Shown here: positions 19,085-28,526 of the stretch, in pieces
Layout: each line of letters begins with the position of its first letter
How positions within the stretch are numbered: the stretch's first letter is position 1
Source of the DNA: an uncultured Rhizobiaceae group bacterium
Lineage (GTDB): Bacteria > Pseudomonadota > Alphaproteobacteria > Rhizobiales > Rhizobiaceae
Reading direction: 5' to 3'
Assembly: GCA_937930845.1 (NCBI GenBank)
Contig: CALHBJ010000001.1
Coordinates: 1 to 64,000, forward strand
DNA length: 64,000 nucleotides
Program-made: the position numbers and the translations under genes
The notes under the pieces: generated by a model
Told to the model about the DNA's origin: nothing
The model's database searches: none
What the model saw: only the letters and a program-made list of their open reading frames with translations

Positions 19085-19324
19085 ATGGCCAAAGCTGTCG
19101 TTCCCCATTTTCACAATGATGCCGGCGTGCCGCAGGTGGAAATTGGTGCGCGTGAATTTATGTGCGTGGGTGCCAATGCGCCCCAGGATCACCCCCATGT
19201 GTATCTGGATATGGGCGATGAGACAGAAATCGTATGCCCCTATTGCTCAACCCTGTTCAAATTCAACCAAGAACTGTCTGTAGATCAGACAGTGCCTGAA
19301 GGATGCCTTGTAGTCGGTGAATAA
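19085..19324 (+). CDS. Zinc-finger protein, zf-CHCC family (NDUFS6-like)
   Basis: A 79-residue protein of the zf-CHCC family, related to the mitochondrial complex I subunit NDUFS6. Ligand candidates are Cys in GAREFMCVGANAPQDHPH (with His) and the CPYC pair in EIVCPYCSTLFKF. In alphaproteobacteria this protein co-purifies with or is inferred for complex I; here it lies away from nuo genes, as usual. The ATG at 19085 gives the standard N terminus; upstream in-frame codons extend into the divergent hydrolase promoter and look spurious. Confidence 0.92.
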   Translation: MAKAVVPHFHNDAGVPQVEIGAREFMCVGANAPQDHPHVYLDMGDETEIVCPYCSTLFKFNQELSVDQTVPEGCLVVGE

Positions 19325-19407
19325 ACGCGCCATCGGCCAATTTCCCCAACGCCGCTTGCCTGTCTTGCCTCAGTTTAGCGGACGGCTCACATTCTGAGAA
19401 AATGAAC

Positions 19408-19458
19408 TGAAAAAATTGCGGGCGCGGCGATATCATTCGCCACGCCCGAATATATTTT
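19408..19458. terminator. Bidirectional terminator hairpin
   Basis: CGGGCGCGGCGA (19419-19430) pairs with TCGCCACGCCCG (19437-19448) with one mismatch. An A run lies on the left and a T-rich stretch on the right. It separates the convergent zf-CHCC and aapP genes and could serve both. Confidence 0.75.
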
Positions 19459-19593
19459 AAGAACAGCAACCGGGTTACCATTGGTGCATTATTGCATGTC
19501 GCGCTTATCCATCCTCACATTCAAATCGAGCAGCAACGCCTCCTGAAACAGCGCTGACAATCCACCTGTCAATCCGATCAAACCGAACGCGGC

Positions 19594-21072
19594 TTAATGC
19601 AGGATTTGGCTGAGGAATTCTTTGGTCCGCTCGTGTTGTGGGTTGTCAAAGAACTCATCGGGTTCGTTTTGCTCAACGATCTGCCCTGCATCCATGAAGA
19701 TCACCCGGTTGGCGACCTGGCGCGCGAAGCCCATTTCGTGGGTCACGCAAATCATGGTCATGCCTTCCTCGGCCAACCCGACCATGGTTTCCAGCACTTC
19801 CTTGATCATTTCAGGGTCAAGCGCAGATGTGGGTTCGTCGAACAACATGATTCTTGGGTTCATGCACAACGAGCGGGCAATGGCCACACGCTGCTGCTGA
19901 CCGCCAGATAGTTGACCAGGGTATTTGTGGGCCTGCTCGGGAATCTTGACGCGCTTGAGATAGTGCATCGCGATTTCTTCCGCATCTTTTTGCGGCATCT
20001 TGCGCACCCAGATCGGAGCAAGAGTGCAGTTTTCCAAAATGGTCAGATGAGGGAACAGATTAAAGTGCTGGAACACCATGCCAACTTCGCGGCGCACTTC
20101 GTCAATCTTTTTCAAATCACCGGTGAGTTCAATGCCATCGACGACGATTTGACCGCGCTGATGTTCTTCAAGCCGGTTGATACAGCGGATCATGGTTGAT
20201 TTACCTGAACCTGACGGTCCGGCAACCACGATACGCTCACCTTCCATGACTTTGAGGTTGATGTCACGCAACACGTGAAAATCACCATACCACTTGTTCA
20301 TGTTGTTGATTTCAATCGCAACTTCCGTTTCGGAGACGCTCATCTTCGAACGTTCTGCGGTGCCATTGGTCTTGGCACCATTTACCGAGCCGTTGGTCGC
20401 GGCTGCCACAGCACCGGCCGCCCCCGTTGCCACGGTGGCCGACACCAATCCCGCTGCTGTTGACTTTGACGACGAACGTGGACTTGCTGGTTTAGCCTTG
20501 GCCTTGGTCGCGGGCACGGAGCGAGGTGGCGAAGCCTTTGACTTGCTGGCCGCTGCGCGGCTTGTCTTAGCAGTCGTTTTCTTGGCCGCAGCTTTTGATG
20601 CTGTTGCTTTAGAAGTTGTCGCCTTTGATGCAGACGATTTGGCCGTAGGCTTGCTCGCAGCGGATTTCGTGGCTGCGGATTTACGGGTGGCAGATGCGGC
20701 TGATGTGGCCTTTTTTGCAGCGGGCTTTTTGGCTGCGGGTTTCGCCGCGGCAGACGCCTTCTTGGCCGATTTCTTCGGCGCGGCCTTCGACTGGGCTTTC
20801 AACAGTGCAATGGCTTGCTTTACCCATTCGTCGCGTTGAATGCGGCCTTTGAAGTTCAAATGCTGATCCACATAATCGCACTCGGCCTTCTTCCAACCGG
20901 CAATCTGGCGATAGGTCCACACGCCCATGGCATTGACCTTTTTCTCCAGCGCCGGACCGACGCCGGAGATGACTTTCAAATCATCGGGCTTTGCGGGCTT
21001 GGCAATTTTGGACGGGGCTTTGCCGACAGTAGCTTTCGCGACCGCTTTTGAGGTTTTTGGTTTGGTTGCCAT
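19594..21072 (-). CDS. aapP: Amino-acid ABC transporter ATPase AapP with an N-terminal HhH domain and histone-like linker
   Basis: A 492-residue protein; normal AapP is about 250. Residues 244-492 are the ATPase of the general L-amino-acid transporter: Walker [10 protein letters not shown], the LSGGQQQR signature and IMLFDEP Walker B are intact. Residues 30-90 form a helix-hairpin-helix-like domain ([20 protein letters not shown], then [13 protein letters not shown]), the kind appended to NuoE and L21 in alphaproteobacteria. Residues 92-242 are a low-complexity Ala/Lys/Ser/Thr linker like histone H1. The ATG at 21072 has AGGAG upstream and lies four bases after aapM. An internal ATG at 20343 would give a standard-length AapP, but its ribosome site is weak; both products may be made. 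Confidence 0.93.
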   Translation of the reverse strand: MATKPKTSKAVAKATVGKAPSKIAKPAKPDDLKVISGVGPALEKKVNAMGVWTYRQIAGWKKAECDYVDQHLNFKGRIQRDEWVKQAIALLKAQSKAAPKKSAKKASAAAKPAAKKPAAKKATSAASATRKSAATKSAASKPTAKSSASKATTSKATASKAAAKKTTAKTSRAAASKSKASPPRSVPATKAKAKPASPRSSSKSTAAGLVSATVATGAAGAVAAATNGSVNGAKTNGTAERSKMSVSETEVAIEINNMNKWYGDFHVLRDINLKVMEGERIVVAGPSGSGKSTMIRCINRLEEHQRGQIVVDGIELTGDLKKIDEVRREVGMVFQHFNLFPHLTILENCTLAPIWVRKMPQKDAEEIAMHYLKRVKIPEQAHKYPGQLSGGQQQRVAIARSLCMNPRIMLFDEPTSALDPEMIKEVLETMVGLAEEGMTMICVTHEMGFARQVANRVIFMDAGQIVEQNEPDEFFDNPQHERTKEFLSQILH

Positions 21073-21076
21073 GGGT

Positions 21077-22393
21077 TTAGCTCCTGTGGCCGGTGTCGAG
21101 CTTGCGCTCGAAATACATTGAATAGCGAGACATGGTGAAACAGAAGATGAAGAACACCAGTCCAATATAAATGGGCAATTCCCACACGATGCCATTCCAT
21201 TCCGGCGTGGAACGAATGGGGTTCATGATGCCAATCGGGTCCAGCAGACCAACGATTGAAACCAGTGTGGTGTCTTTGAACAACCCGATGAACGTGTTCA
21301 CGATGCCAGGAATTGAGATTTTCAACGCCTGGGGCAAGATGATCAATCGCGTGCCCTGCCAGTAGTTGAGGCCAAGCGCATTGGCTGCCTCGTACTGGCC
21401 CTGGGGCAATGCCGCCAACCCGCCACGGATAACTTCTGCCATATAGGCGGCTGCAAACAGTGTAACCATGATGACCACGCGCAGGACGAGGTCAAAATTG
21501 GTGCCGGGCGGTAGAAAATAGTTCAGCAGGGTTGAGGCAACGAATAGCAGCGTGATCAGGGGCACGCCGCGAATGAACTCGATGAACCCCACACACAGCA
21601 TTTTCACGATTGGCATGTCGGATTTACGACCCAGTGCCAAAACGATGCCGATTGGCAGCGACACCACAATGCCGGTCACCCCAATAATGAAGGTCAGCAG
21701 GAAGCCACCAAACTTGGAGGTTTCAACGGATTCAAGGCCAATAGGAATAATGCCCGCAAATAGCTCTGTTAAGGGCGACTGCAAGAACAGCAGCCAAATG
21801 ACCATGGAGGCAAAGGCGGCAAGCAAGCCGATGGTTGGCGAAATGGCCGCAGACACGGCACGGCCCACCAGGAAGGCTGCCACAACCATGGCGATAATCA
21901 TCAAGGGACCGGCAATGGAGCCACCCCACAAAAGCCAGAACGCCAGCAGCGGATAACCTGCAGAAAACCACAACAATTTGCGTGGCAGGTTTTCGTGCAG
22001 CAATGGCGCGAAAGCCACAAACATCAACACGAAAGCCAAAATTGGCCGCCAGTAAAGTGTGGATGGGTAAAAACCAAAGTTAAGCTGGTTAAACCGGCTC
22101 ACCACCACCGAGAAGCAAGCGCCCGAGTGGCCGACAATGGTTTCACGACATCCGCGCAGTGAATCTGCAGTCCAGACCGAGTTCAGGAAAGCCCAGGGGA
22201 TCAGCGCCATCAGTGCGTAAATGACAAAATAGCCAAACAGCAATGTCAGGATGGTATCCCGCCATGTGGCGAACAGATTTGCCCTGATCCAGGCAATAGG
22301 CCCGCTTGTATTGATGGGTGCGGGAAGCTCTGGAAGCACTTTGGTGGACACGTAGCGCACGGAATTCGTCGATGGTGTGTTAGTATTGGACAT
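21077..22393 (-). CDS. aapM: General L-amino-acid ABC transporter permease AapM
   Basis: A 438-residue inner-membrane permease of the His/Glu/Gln/Arg type. The C-terminal half has the typical EAA loop ([38 protein letters not shown]); the N-terminal half has extra membrane helices characteristic of AapM compared with ordinary polar amino-acid permeases. It is separated from aapQ by one base, with AGGAG inside the end of aapQ, so the genes are coupled. It pairs with AapQ to form the channel. Confidence 0.96.
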   Translation of the reverse strand: MSNTNTPSTNSVRYVSTKVLPELPAPINTSGPIAWIRANLFATWRDTILTLLFGYFVIYALMALIPWAFLNSVWTADSLRGCRETIVGHSGACFSVVVSRFNQLNFGFYPSTLYWRPILAFVLMFVAFAPLLHENLPRKLLWFSAGYPLLAFWLLWGGSIAGPLMIIAMVVAAFLVGRAVSAAISPTIGLLAAFASMVIWLLFLQSPLTELFAGIIPIGLESVETSKFGGFLLTFIIGVTGIVVSLPIGIVLALGRKSDMPIVKMLCVGFIEFIRGVPLITLLFVASTLLNYFLPPGTNFDLVLRVVIMVTLFAAAYMAEVIRGGLAALPQGQYEAANALGLNYWQGTRLIILPQALKISIPGIVNTFIGLFKDTTLVSIVGLLDPIGIMNPIRSTPEWNGIVWELPIYIGLVFFIFCFTMSRYSMYFERKLDTGHRS

Positions 22394-22394
22394 C

Positions 22395-23597
22395 TCAACG
22401 CTCCTGCAATGATACGGAATTATTGTAGACGTTCATCACCGCTGAAATCAGCAGCGAGATCGCAAGGTAGAAGAGCATGAGCAATAATATGCACTCCATC
22501 TCCTTGCCCGTTTGGTTCAACGTGATGCCCCCCAGTGTGCCGGTCACATCCATATAGCCAACCGCAATCGCCAGGGACGAGTTCTTGGTCAGATTGAGAT
22601 ATTGCGAAATCAGCGGTGGAATGATGATGCGCAGGGCCTGGGGCAGGATCACCAGATTGGTGGTTCGGTTTGGCGGCAAGCCCAATGAATAAGCGGCTTC
22701 CGTTTGCCCCTTACTGATGGCCTGGATACCGGCACGAACATTCTCCGCGATAAAGGCGGCGGTATAGAGCGACAATGCGAGCCAAAGCGCCATGAAGCTG
22801 TTTCGGATAAACAATCCGCCCTGGAAATTGAAGCCTTTCAACTCCGGCAGGGACAGACCGATTGGCCGTCCCAGAACGAAAAACAGCAATAGTGTTGGCA
22901 CGATGATGATGGCCAGGCGGATCCAGAAGACCGGCAGAATTTCACCGGTTGCCAATTGCCGTGCCCTGGCCCATCGGCCAAACAGCCAGGCACCGATCAA
23001 AGAGGCGATGAATAGAAATGCCAGCGGCAAGCTGCCTTCGTTCCAGACCAGCGAGGGAATGTAGAACCCGCGATTGGTGGGCACGAAACCGCCGCCCAGA
23101 AGTGTTGGTGCCTGACGTGGTGAGGGAAGAATGGCGGAGAACGCGGTGCTTGCGAGCAGGATCCACAAAAGCACCGGCACGTTGCGCAGCGACTCGATAT
23201 ACACGGTCATCAGTTTGGCAACGAGCCAGTTCTTGGAAAGGCGCAAAACCCCGATGATCACCCCCAAAATGGTGGCGGCGATACAGCCCAGCACTGCAAT
23301 CAGCAGTGTGTTGAGAATACCTACCAGCGCTGCACGCCAATGGGGCGAGCGCGAGGTATAATCGATCAGTGTCTGGTTGATGTCGTAAGAAGCAGGCTGC
23401 CACAGAAAACTAATGGAGAATTCTTTGCCCAGCTCTCTAAAATTATCGATCACATTATCTACGAGCCAGCCAACCACCAACATGAACACGAATATTGTAA
23501 TCACCTGAAGCGTGTAGGATCGATACCGCTTGTCGTTGAACAACATACCAATGCGGAAAGGTTCGCTCGGTTCGGCAAAATCGCTGGCTACTGTCAT
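22395..23597 (-). CDS. aapQ: General L-amino-acid ABC transporter permease AapQ
   Basis: A 400-residue permease, paralogous to AapM. The C-terminal EAA loop reads ENVRAGIQAISKGQTEAAYSLGLPPNRTTNLVILPQALRIIIPPL; N-terminal residues 1-90 hold a first helix and the periplasmic SFLWQPASYDINQ region typical of AapQ. It starts after a 150-base gap containing a hairpin that separates it from aapJ. Confidence 0.96.
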   Translation of the reverse strand: MTVASDFAEPSEPFRIGMLFNDKRYRSYTLQVITIFVFMLVVGWLVDNVIDNFRELGKEFSISFLWQPASYDINQTLIDYTSRSPHWRAALVGILNTLLIAVLGCIAATILGVIIGVLRLSKNWLVAKLMTVYIESLRNVPVLLWILLASTAFSAILPSPRQAPTLLGGGFVPTNRGFYIPSLVWNEGSLPLAFLFIASLIGAWLFGRWARARQLATGEILPVFWIRLAIIIVPTLLLFFVLGRPIGLSLPELKGFNFQGGLFIRNSFMALWLALSLYTAAFIAENVRAGIQAISKGQTEAAYSLGLPPNRTTNLVILPQALRIIIPPLISQYLNLTKNSSLAIAVGYMDVTGTLGGITLNQTGKEMECILLLMLFYLAISLLISAVMNVYNNSVSLQER

Positions 23598-23691
23598 AGA
23601 TACCCACCTGCCCTATCGGGCTTGATTTCTCATGTTTGAATGCTGAATTCCGATCTTACGGGAAGACCAGGACAGCACAGGAATTCAAATA

Positions 23692-23735
23692 TAAAAAAAG
23701 GCGACACATTCCTGATTTGGAAGAGGTGTCGCCTT
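23692..23735 (-). terminator. Intercistronic hairpin between aapJ and aapQ
   Basis: AAGGCGACAC (23698-23707) pairs with GTGTCGCCTT (23726-23735). On the minus strand it is followed by U7 from the A run at 23693-23699. This would end most transcripts after aapJ and let a fraction read into aapQMP, giving excess binding protein; it could also stabilise the aapJ mRNA 3' end. Confidence 0.8.
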
Positions 23736-23749
23736 CAATCATTTTTCGC

Positions 23750-24772
23750 TTAGCGGATTGGCGCTGCGTACAAGATACCGCCCTTGTTCCAGAGTGCGTT
23801 CAAGCCGCGCTCAAGACCAATGTTGGTTTTTGGACCGATATAACGATCGTAGATCTCGCCGTAGTTGCCGCCGGCTTTGATGGCGTTGAGTGCCCAATCT
23901 TTGCCAAGGCCCAGCATTGCGCCGTATTCGCCTTCGGTGCCGAGAATGCGTTTCACATCTGGGCTATTGGAAGATTTGGACATTTCGTCTGCATTTGCAG
24001 CGGTAATGCCAAGCTCTTCAGCGTTGATCAGGGCGTTGATTGTCCATTTGACAATATCTGACCACTGGTCGTCGCCATGGCGTGTCAAAGGAGCGAGAGG
24101 CTCTTTTGAAATGATCTCTGGAAGGAGAACATGCTCATCTGGCTTTTCAAAAGCTGCGCGTGTTGCAGCAAGACCGGAAGCGTCCGTTGTGTAAACGTCG
24201 CAAGCGTTGGCCAGGTATTTTTCCTGAGCTTCAGCATTGGTTTCGATTGGCACGGGCTCGTAGTTCATGTTGTTGGCGCGGAAGTAGTCGGCCAGGTTGA
24301 GCTCAGTTGTTGTACCGGTCTGAATGCAGATGGTTGCACCAGAGAGGTTCAAAGCGGAAGTCACACCAAGTGACTTACGAACCATGAAACCCTGACCGTC
24401 ATAGTAGTTGACAGGTGCGAAAGTGAATTTCAGGTCAACATCACGGCTGAAAGTTTCAGTCGTGTTACGGGCCAACATGTCAACTTCGCCGGAAGCCAGC
24501 GCAGTAAAACGTGTTTTACCAGTGGTAGGTGTGAATTTAACAGCCTTTGAATCACCAAAGATTGCCGCAGAAACTGCGCGGCAAACAGCTGGGTCAAAAC
24601 CCTGCCAGTCGCCATTGTCGTCGGTGAAAGCAAAGCCAGGTACACCGGTCGACACACCGCACATCATAAAGCCTTTGGCTTTTACGTCATCGAGTGTTGC
24701 GGCGGATGCGCCTGTGGCAACTGTTGCAAATGCAGCAGCACTAAGTGCAAGTGTTAGGAGTTTGGTTTTCAT
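23750..24772 (-). CDS. aapJ: General L-amino-acid ABC transporter substrate-binding protein AapJ
   Basis: A 340-residue periplasmic binding protein with a signal peptide (LLTLALSAAAFATVATGASA, cleavage before ATLDDVK). The N-terminal VKAKGFMMCGVSTGVPGFAFTDDNGDWQGFDPAVCRAV and the RFTALASGEVDMLARNTT stretch are diagnostic of AapJ/BztA. It captures a broad range of L-amino acids for AapQMP. Start at 24772 gives the normal precursor; further upstream codons are ignored. A sigma70-like promoter is visible about 215 bases upstream. Confidence 0.97.
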   Translation of the reverse strand: MKTKLLTLALSAAAFATVATGASAATLDDVKAKGFMMCGVSTGVPGFAFTDDNGDWQGFDPAVCRAVSAAIFGDSKAVKFTPTTGKTRFTALASGEVDMLARNTTETFSRDVDLKFTFAPVNYYDGQGFMVRKSLGVTSALNLSGATICIQTGTTTELNLADYFRANNMNYEPVPIETNAEAQEKYLANACDVYTTDASGLAATRAAFEKPDEHVLLPEIISKEPLAPLTRHGDDQWSDIVKWTINALINAEELGITAANADEMSKSSNSPDVKRILGTEGEYGAMLGLGKDWALNAIKAGGNYGEIYDRYIGPKTNIGLERGLNALWNKGGILYAAPIR

Positions 24773-24986
24773 GGGATGAGCAGCCTTTCCTGTTCCATGA
24801 CTAAGGTACATTGTGACCAAAGAACAAGCGCGCTCCCGCATCAGCTCAAACAAGACGAATCAGATTGGCTAAACCGACCTGCCCCTCGTCCCCTCTCCCT
24901 GGTGCGTCATGTCTGCACACCTGATGGTGCCACCCTTCTTTTGCGGGCTTGACAGACAACAGGGCGCGAAGCCCTTTGACGTTGCG

Positions 24987-25015
24987 ATAACAAGCTATTA
25001 TCCCTTCGCGGTCAA
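24987..25015 (-). promoter_or_regulatory. Candidate promoter of aapJ
   Basis: On the minus strand TTGACC (25010-25015) is spaced 17 bases from TGTTAT (24987-24992), a good housekeeping-type match. It would leave a leader of about 200 bases before aapJ. The 330-base divergent gap with metC holds no gene; no SAM riboswitch was recognised for metC. Confidence 0.5.
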
Positions 25016-25103
25016 GAGGGTAAAATCCGACATCAATTTTTATGAAATGAAAATTGGACTTTGGTTAATAATAGCAATGTCTTAATCCACACGGGCGACA
25101 AAA

Positions 25104-26306
25104 ATGAGCAACGATTTCAACGACAAAAATGAAGATCAAACGTCCAGCAATGTGGGAATAAACACCCGACTATCGCATATTGGCAACAAACCAATGGACT
25201 ATCACGGCTTCGTGAATCCACCAGTGGTGCGTGCTTCGACCGTCCTGTTTCCCGATTACGAAACCATGCGCGACCGTGCCCAGCCTTATGTTTATGGCAC
25301 ATATGGCACGCCAACAACGGATGCTCTTTGCAATGCCCTGAGCGAACTTGAAGGGGCTGCTGGCACACGATTGGTACCATCTGGCCTGGCTGCGATCAGC
25401 GTTCCTGTCCTGGCATTTGCCCGCGCCGGCATGCATGTTCTTGTGGTGGACAGTCTTTATTCGCCCAACCGCCGGTTTTGCAATGATGTCCTGAGCCGCC
25501 TTGGCGTCGAAGTCGAATATTTCAGCCCCCATGCGGGCGCGGACTTTGCCAAACTCATGCGGCCAAACACCGGAATTGTGATGCTGGAAGCACCTGCATC
25601 CAATTCGTTTGAAATGTGCGACACCCCGTTGATTGCCAATATCGCCCACGAGAAAAACCCCGATTGCGTGGTGATGATGGACAATACCTGGGCCACGCCC
25701 CTGTTCTTCAAACCGCTTGATTATGGCGTTGATGTTTCCATCCACGCCCTCACCAAATATCCAAGCGGCCATTCCGATGTGTTGATGGGCGGTGTTTCCG
25801 TAAATGCCCGCCACTGGGAACAATTTAACGACGCAACCAACGCCATGGGTATTTGCGTGGGTGGTGATGATGCGGCGCTGGTGCTGCGCGGCTTGCGGAC
25901 CATGGGCGTGCGGCTTGCGCATCATGAAAAAAGCACCATGGAAATTTGCCGCTGGTTGTGGAAACACCCTGAGGTTTCGCGTGTGCTCTACCCTGCCCTT
26001 CCCGATGATCCCGGCCATGAGTTGTGGAAGCGTGATTTCAAAGGTGCATCCGGCCTGTTCAGCTTTGTCATTCGGGGAAAGGGCCGTGACGATTGCGGGG
26101 CTTTTCTCAACGCCCTGAAATATCACGGCCTTGGCTATAGCTGGGCGGGTTATGAAAGCCTTGCGGTCATGCCCAATTTTGGTGACCGGGTGGTGGCGCA
26201 CGGTCCCGATGAGGGAACCACCATTCGCATTCAGGTGGGGCTTGAAGATCCGCAAGACCTGATCGCAGATCTGGAACGCGGGTTTGCAGCGCTCAAGCGC
26301 AGCTGA
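25104..26306 (+). CDS. metC: Cystathionine beta-lyase
   Basis: A 400-residue PLP enzyme of the Cys/Met metabolism family. The Schiff-base lysine is Lys218 in SIHALTKYPSGHSD; PYVYGTYGTPTTDALCNALSELEG and the NTWATPLFFKPL strand are typical. It cleaves cystathionine to homocysteine in methionine synthesis. Divergence from aapJ is the standard rhizobial arrangement, supporting orthology. Related members may also act on other sulfur amino acids. Confidence 0.95.
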   Translation: MSNDFNDKNEDQTSSNVGINTRLSHIGNKPMDYHGFVNPPVVRASTVLFPDYETMRDRAQPYVYGTYGTPTTDALCNALSELEGAAGTRLVPSGLAAISVPVLAFARAGMHVLVVDSLYSPNRRFCNDVLSRLGVEVEYFSPHAGADFAKLMRPNTGIVMLEAPASNSFEMCDTPLIANIAHEKNPDCVVMMDNTWATPLFFKPLDYGVDVSIHALTKYPSGHSDVLMGGVSVNARHWEQFNDATNAMGICVGGDDAALVLRGLRTMGVRLAHHEKSTMEICRWLWKHPEVSRVLYPALPDDPGHELWKRDFKGASGLFSFVIRGKGRDDCGAFLNALKYHGLGYSWAGYESLAVMPNFGDRVVAHGPDEGTTIRIQVGLEDPQDLIADLERGFAALKRS

Positions 26307-26323
26307 TCCGGCTGTATTTGTTC

Positions 26324-27136
26324 TTATCGCATATTTGGAATGACGCCCGGCCCTGGCTTAAACAACGCCAGGCGGTGGCTTAAATATCGGGCGAACAGCA
26401 AGGTTGCGCCCGCGCCAAAATACAGACCCATGATCACGTCAGACGGATAGTGAGCCCCCACCATGACACGGCTGGCACCGCCCAGCACAGCAGCGGCTGC
26501 AAACCAGGGCCACCATTTGCGCGGCAAGACCAATGCCAGCGCCATGCACAAGGCGCCAAATGTGGTGGAATGGCCAGAGGGAAAGCTGGCAAAGCCGGAA
26601 TCAAAGCGGGCGAAATCAAACTCCAATGGTCCCAATGTATCGAGATGGCGTGGCCGCGCCCGGCCGATCGTGTTCTTGATCAGATTGGCGGCAATGCCCG
26701 TTACAGCCACGGAAAAGAAAATGAAATTGCATTGGGCATGCAATCTGGACCAGTAGGCTATCTGGTCCCTGTTCATGGCCGACCAGCGCATTGCAGATAT
26801 AATCAAACCACCAATGCCCGTTATGATCAATATCCAGGCACTGGTGCCCAGATCGGTGATCGCGCGAAAAAATGTTGGCACAATGCCGCCCTGGGCACGC
26901 CACTCGCGCGCCTGCCGCGCCACGGGCTCATCAAGATATTCAAATCCCAATGCCACCAAGGACAGAACGATAATTGTAAGCAGCCATGGTGCCAGCGTGC
27001 GGGGTAAGATCGACTGCACCTGCAGGGCCGGTCTGGGCGCGGCAAAAGTGCGCCGCTGAACCACCTTTGCCGAATTCACAGCAAAGGTGAGTGCGTTTCT
27101 GGCATTGGCGGGTGTTATGTGTGTCCTGGGGCTCAT
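26324..27136 (-). CDS. PAP2-family membrane phosphatase
   Basis: A 270-residue membrane protein with the three-part PAP2 signature: KNTIGRARP, then ASFPSGHSTTFG, then SRVMVGAHYPSDV. About six membrane helices are apparent. It likely dephosphorylates phosphatidate or undecaprenyl diphosphate or a lipid A-type substrate. The ATG at 27136 is used; a TTG two codons earlier is equivalent. It ends 17 bases from the convergent metC stop. Confidence 0.92.
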   Translation of the reverse strand: MSPRTHITPANARNALTFAVNSAKVVQRRTFAAPRPALQVQSILPRTLAPWLLTIIVLSLVALGFEYLDEPVARQAREWRAQGGIVPTFFRAITDLGTSAWILIITGIGGLIISAMRWSAMNRDQIAYWSRLHAQCNFIFFSVAVTGIAANLIKNTIGRARPRHLDTLGPLEFDFARFDSGFASFPSGHSTTFGALCMALALVLPRKWWPWFAAAAVLGGASRVMVGAHYPSDVIMGLYFGAGATLLFARYLSHRLALFKPGPGVIPNMR

Positions 27137-27355
27137 GATCAAGCGGGTTAGTCGCTGGTGGCTACCGGGTCAACAGCCACGGCGCTGCCCCTGCCCCTGC
27201 CCTTGTCCATCATCCATTGTCCCCGGCTCGGTTCAAAATTTCAATGCGACCATTGAAACGCGACCATTAAATTGGGCGCCAAGACGGTTGTTCTCAGCGC
27301 CCATTTTTATTGGACAAATTCGTAGACAGGCAAATCAGATTGGTTGACGTGGAAA

Positions 27356-27841
27356 CTACTCTGCCGCGTCTGCCGTTCCGGCATTGAGCTGGCTGTATTT
27401 TTCAACGCCAATATTTGCAAGAAGCTCCAACTGGGTTTCCAGGTAGTCGACATGTCCTTCTTCGTCGGTCAGAAGCTGCTCGAACAGGTTTTTGGACACA
27501 TAGTCCCCTGCCTTTTCGCACACATCGCGGGCTTCCTTGTAGGCCGTGAGCGCGTCAAGTTCACCGGCAAGATCGGCTTCCAGAACTTCTTTGACATTCT
27601 CGCCAATGCGCAGGGGCGCAAGTGTTTGCATGTTTGGATGACCGCCCAGGAACAAAATACGGGCTGTGATTTTGTCCGCGTGCTGCATCTCTTCGATGCT
27701 CTCTTCACGTTCTTTTGCGGCAAGCTTTTGGATGCCCCAATCGTCCAGCAGGCGGTAGTGAAGCCAATATTGATTGATCGCACTCAGCTCCAAAAACAGA
27801 GCTTTGTTAAGGTGCTTGATAACTTCTGGATCGCCCTTCAT
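27356..27841 (-). CDS. bfr: Bacterioferritin
   Basis: A 161-residue heme-binding ferritin that stores iron. Conserved are [27 protein letters not shown] (di-iron and heme-Met region) and the C-terminal helix [18 protein letters not shown]. It lies downstream of the bfd-like gene with a 54-base gap containing an iron-control palindrome, so repression of storage during iron limitation by Irr is likely. Confidence 0.97.
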   Translation of the reverse strand: MKGDPEVIKHLNKALFLELSAINQYWLHYRLLDDWGIQKLAAKEREESIEEMQHADKITARILFLGGHPNMQTLAPLRIGENVKEVLEADLAGELDALTAYKEARDVCEKAGDYVSKNLFEQLLTDEEGHVDYLETQLELLANIGVEKYSQLNAGTADAAE

Positions 27842-27856
27842 GGTCGATTCTCCTCT

Positions 27857-27871
27857 TTAGAATAATTCTAA
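27857..27871. promoter_or_regulatory. Iron-control element (Irr-type) upstream of bfr
   Basis: TTAGAATAATTCTAA is a perfect 15-bp palindrome ending 16 bases before the bfr start codon. It matches the ICE motif recognised by Irr in Rhizobiales. A second AT-rich half site lies just upstream (AGGAATTATTC, 27886-27896). Confidence 0.75.
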
Positions 27872-27895
27872 TTTATACGCCTAAAGAGGAATTAT

Positions 27896-28201
27896 TCAAG
27901 TGCTGCCGGCTTGAGACAATTCGTCCATTCGGGGCGTACTGGGGCTGTTTCTTTCTTTGATACAGGCAACCAGATCGACGATCTGTGCGCTTGGCGTTTG
28001 CCTGCGTTCGTGGAACTCTGTTGTCACCCTGACGATAGTATCAACAACGGAGGGGAAGCACCCGCAACACCGGCCTCGTTGTTCAAGCGCGTGGTATACC
28101 TGAACAGGCACGATCAGTTGATATGGTTCTTCATTGAGCAACCCAATAATGGCCTGCTCAATTTCTTCCGCGCGTATCTGATTGCAGTGACATAGGATCA
28201 T
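27896..28201 (-). CDS. bfd: (2Fe-2S) bacterioferritin-associated ferredoxin-like protein
   Basis: A 101-residue protein with a Bfd-like BFD domain in its first 60 residues: CxC at Cys4 and Cys6 and a CxxC pair at Cys45/Cys48 within GRCCGCF. Bfd supplies electrons to bacterioferritin for iron release. The C-terminal 40 residues are an extension beyond typical Bfd. The ATG at 28201 is chosen because MILCHCNQ is the family N terminus. It is directly upstream of bfr on the same strand, so a bfd-bfr unit is likely. Confidence 0.9.
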   Translation of the reverse strand: MILCHCNQIRAEEIEQAIIGLLNEEPYQLIVPVQVYHALEQRGRCCGCFPSVVDTIVRVTTEFHERRQTPSAQIVDLVACIKERNSPSTPRMDELSQAGST

Positions 28202-28312
28202 GGCTGAATTCGGAACCTTTTCGCCCACTCAATTCAAACAAAAATGTAATCCTCCATTTTCACGGGAACAAGGCCAAACAGGCCCACAAACAGGTGTTTC
28301 ACACGAAGGTGA

Positions 28313-28389
28313 TGGCGAACCCGGCAGGATTCGAACCTGCGACCGTCGGCTTAGAAGGCCGGTGCTCTATCCAGCTGAGCTACGGGTCC
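28313..28389 (-). tRNA. tRNA-Arg (anticodon TCT)
   Basis: A complete 77-base tRNA with CCA encoded. The acceptor stem GGACCCG pairs with CGGGTTC; the D arm is GCTC..GAGC; the anticodon loop is CTTCTAA giving TCT; the T arm is GCAGG TTCGAAT CCTGC. It decodes AGA. Confidence 0.97.
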
Positions 28390-28526
28390 GTTGGAGTGCT
28401 TCTATCGATTCTTGACGGGTTTGAAAACGGTCAGATTTGAACTTCCTATCGAGTCCCCAAATTGCTGTCCATTTATTGATGGGTGCACCTCCCTCTGCCC
28501 GCACAGCCACAGCGATTGGCCTATAT

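Noticed and set aside
20294-20839. Plus-strand Ala/Val/Asp-rich open frame
   Set aside because: It is the reverse complement of the Lys/Ala-rich linker in the AapP fusion, whose repetitive codons keep several frames open.
24773-25103. SAM riboswitch before metC
   Set aside because: No pseudoknot-like conserved core could be found by eye in the divergent aapJ-metC gap.
25170-26255. Minus-strand 361-codon open frame
   Set aside because: Shadow of metC.
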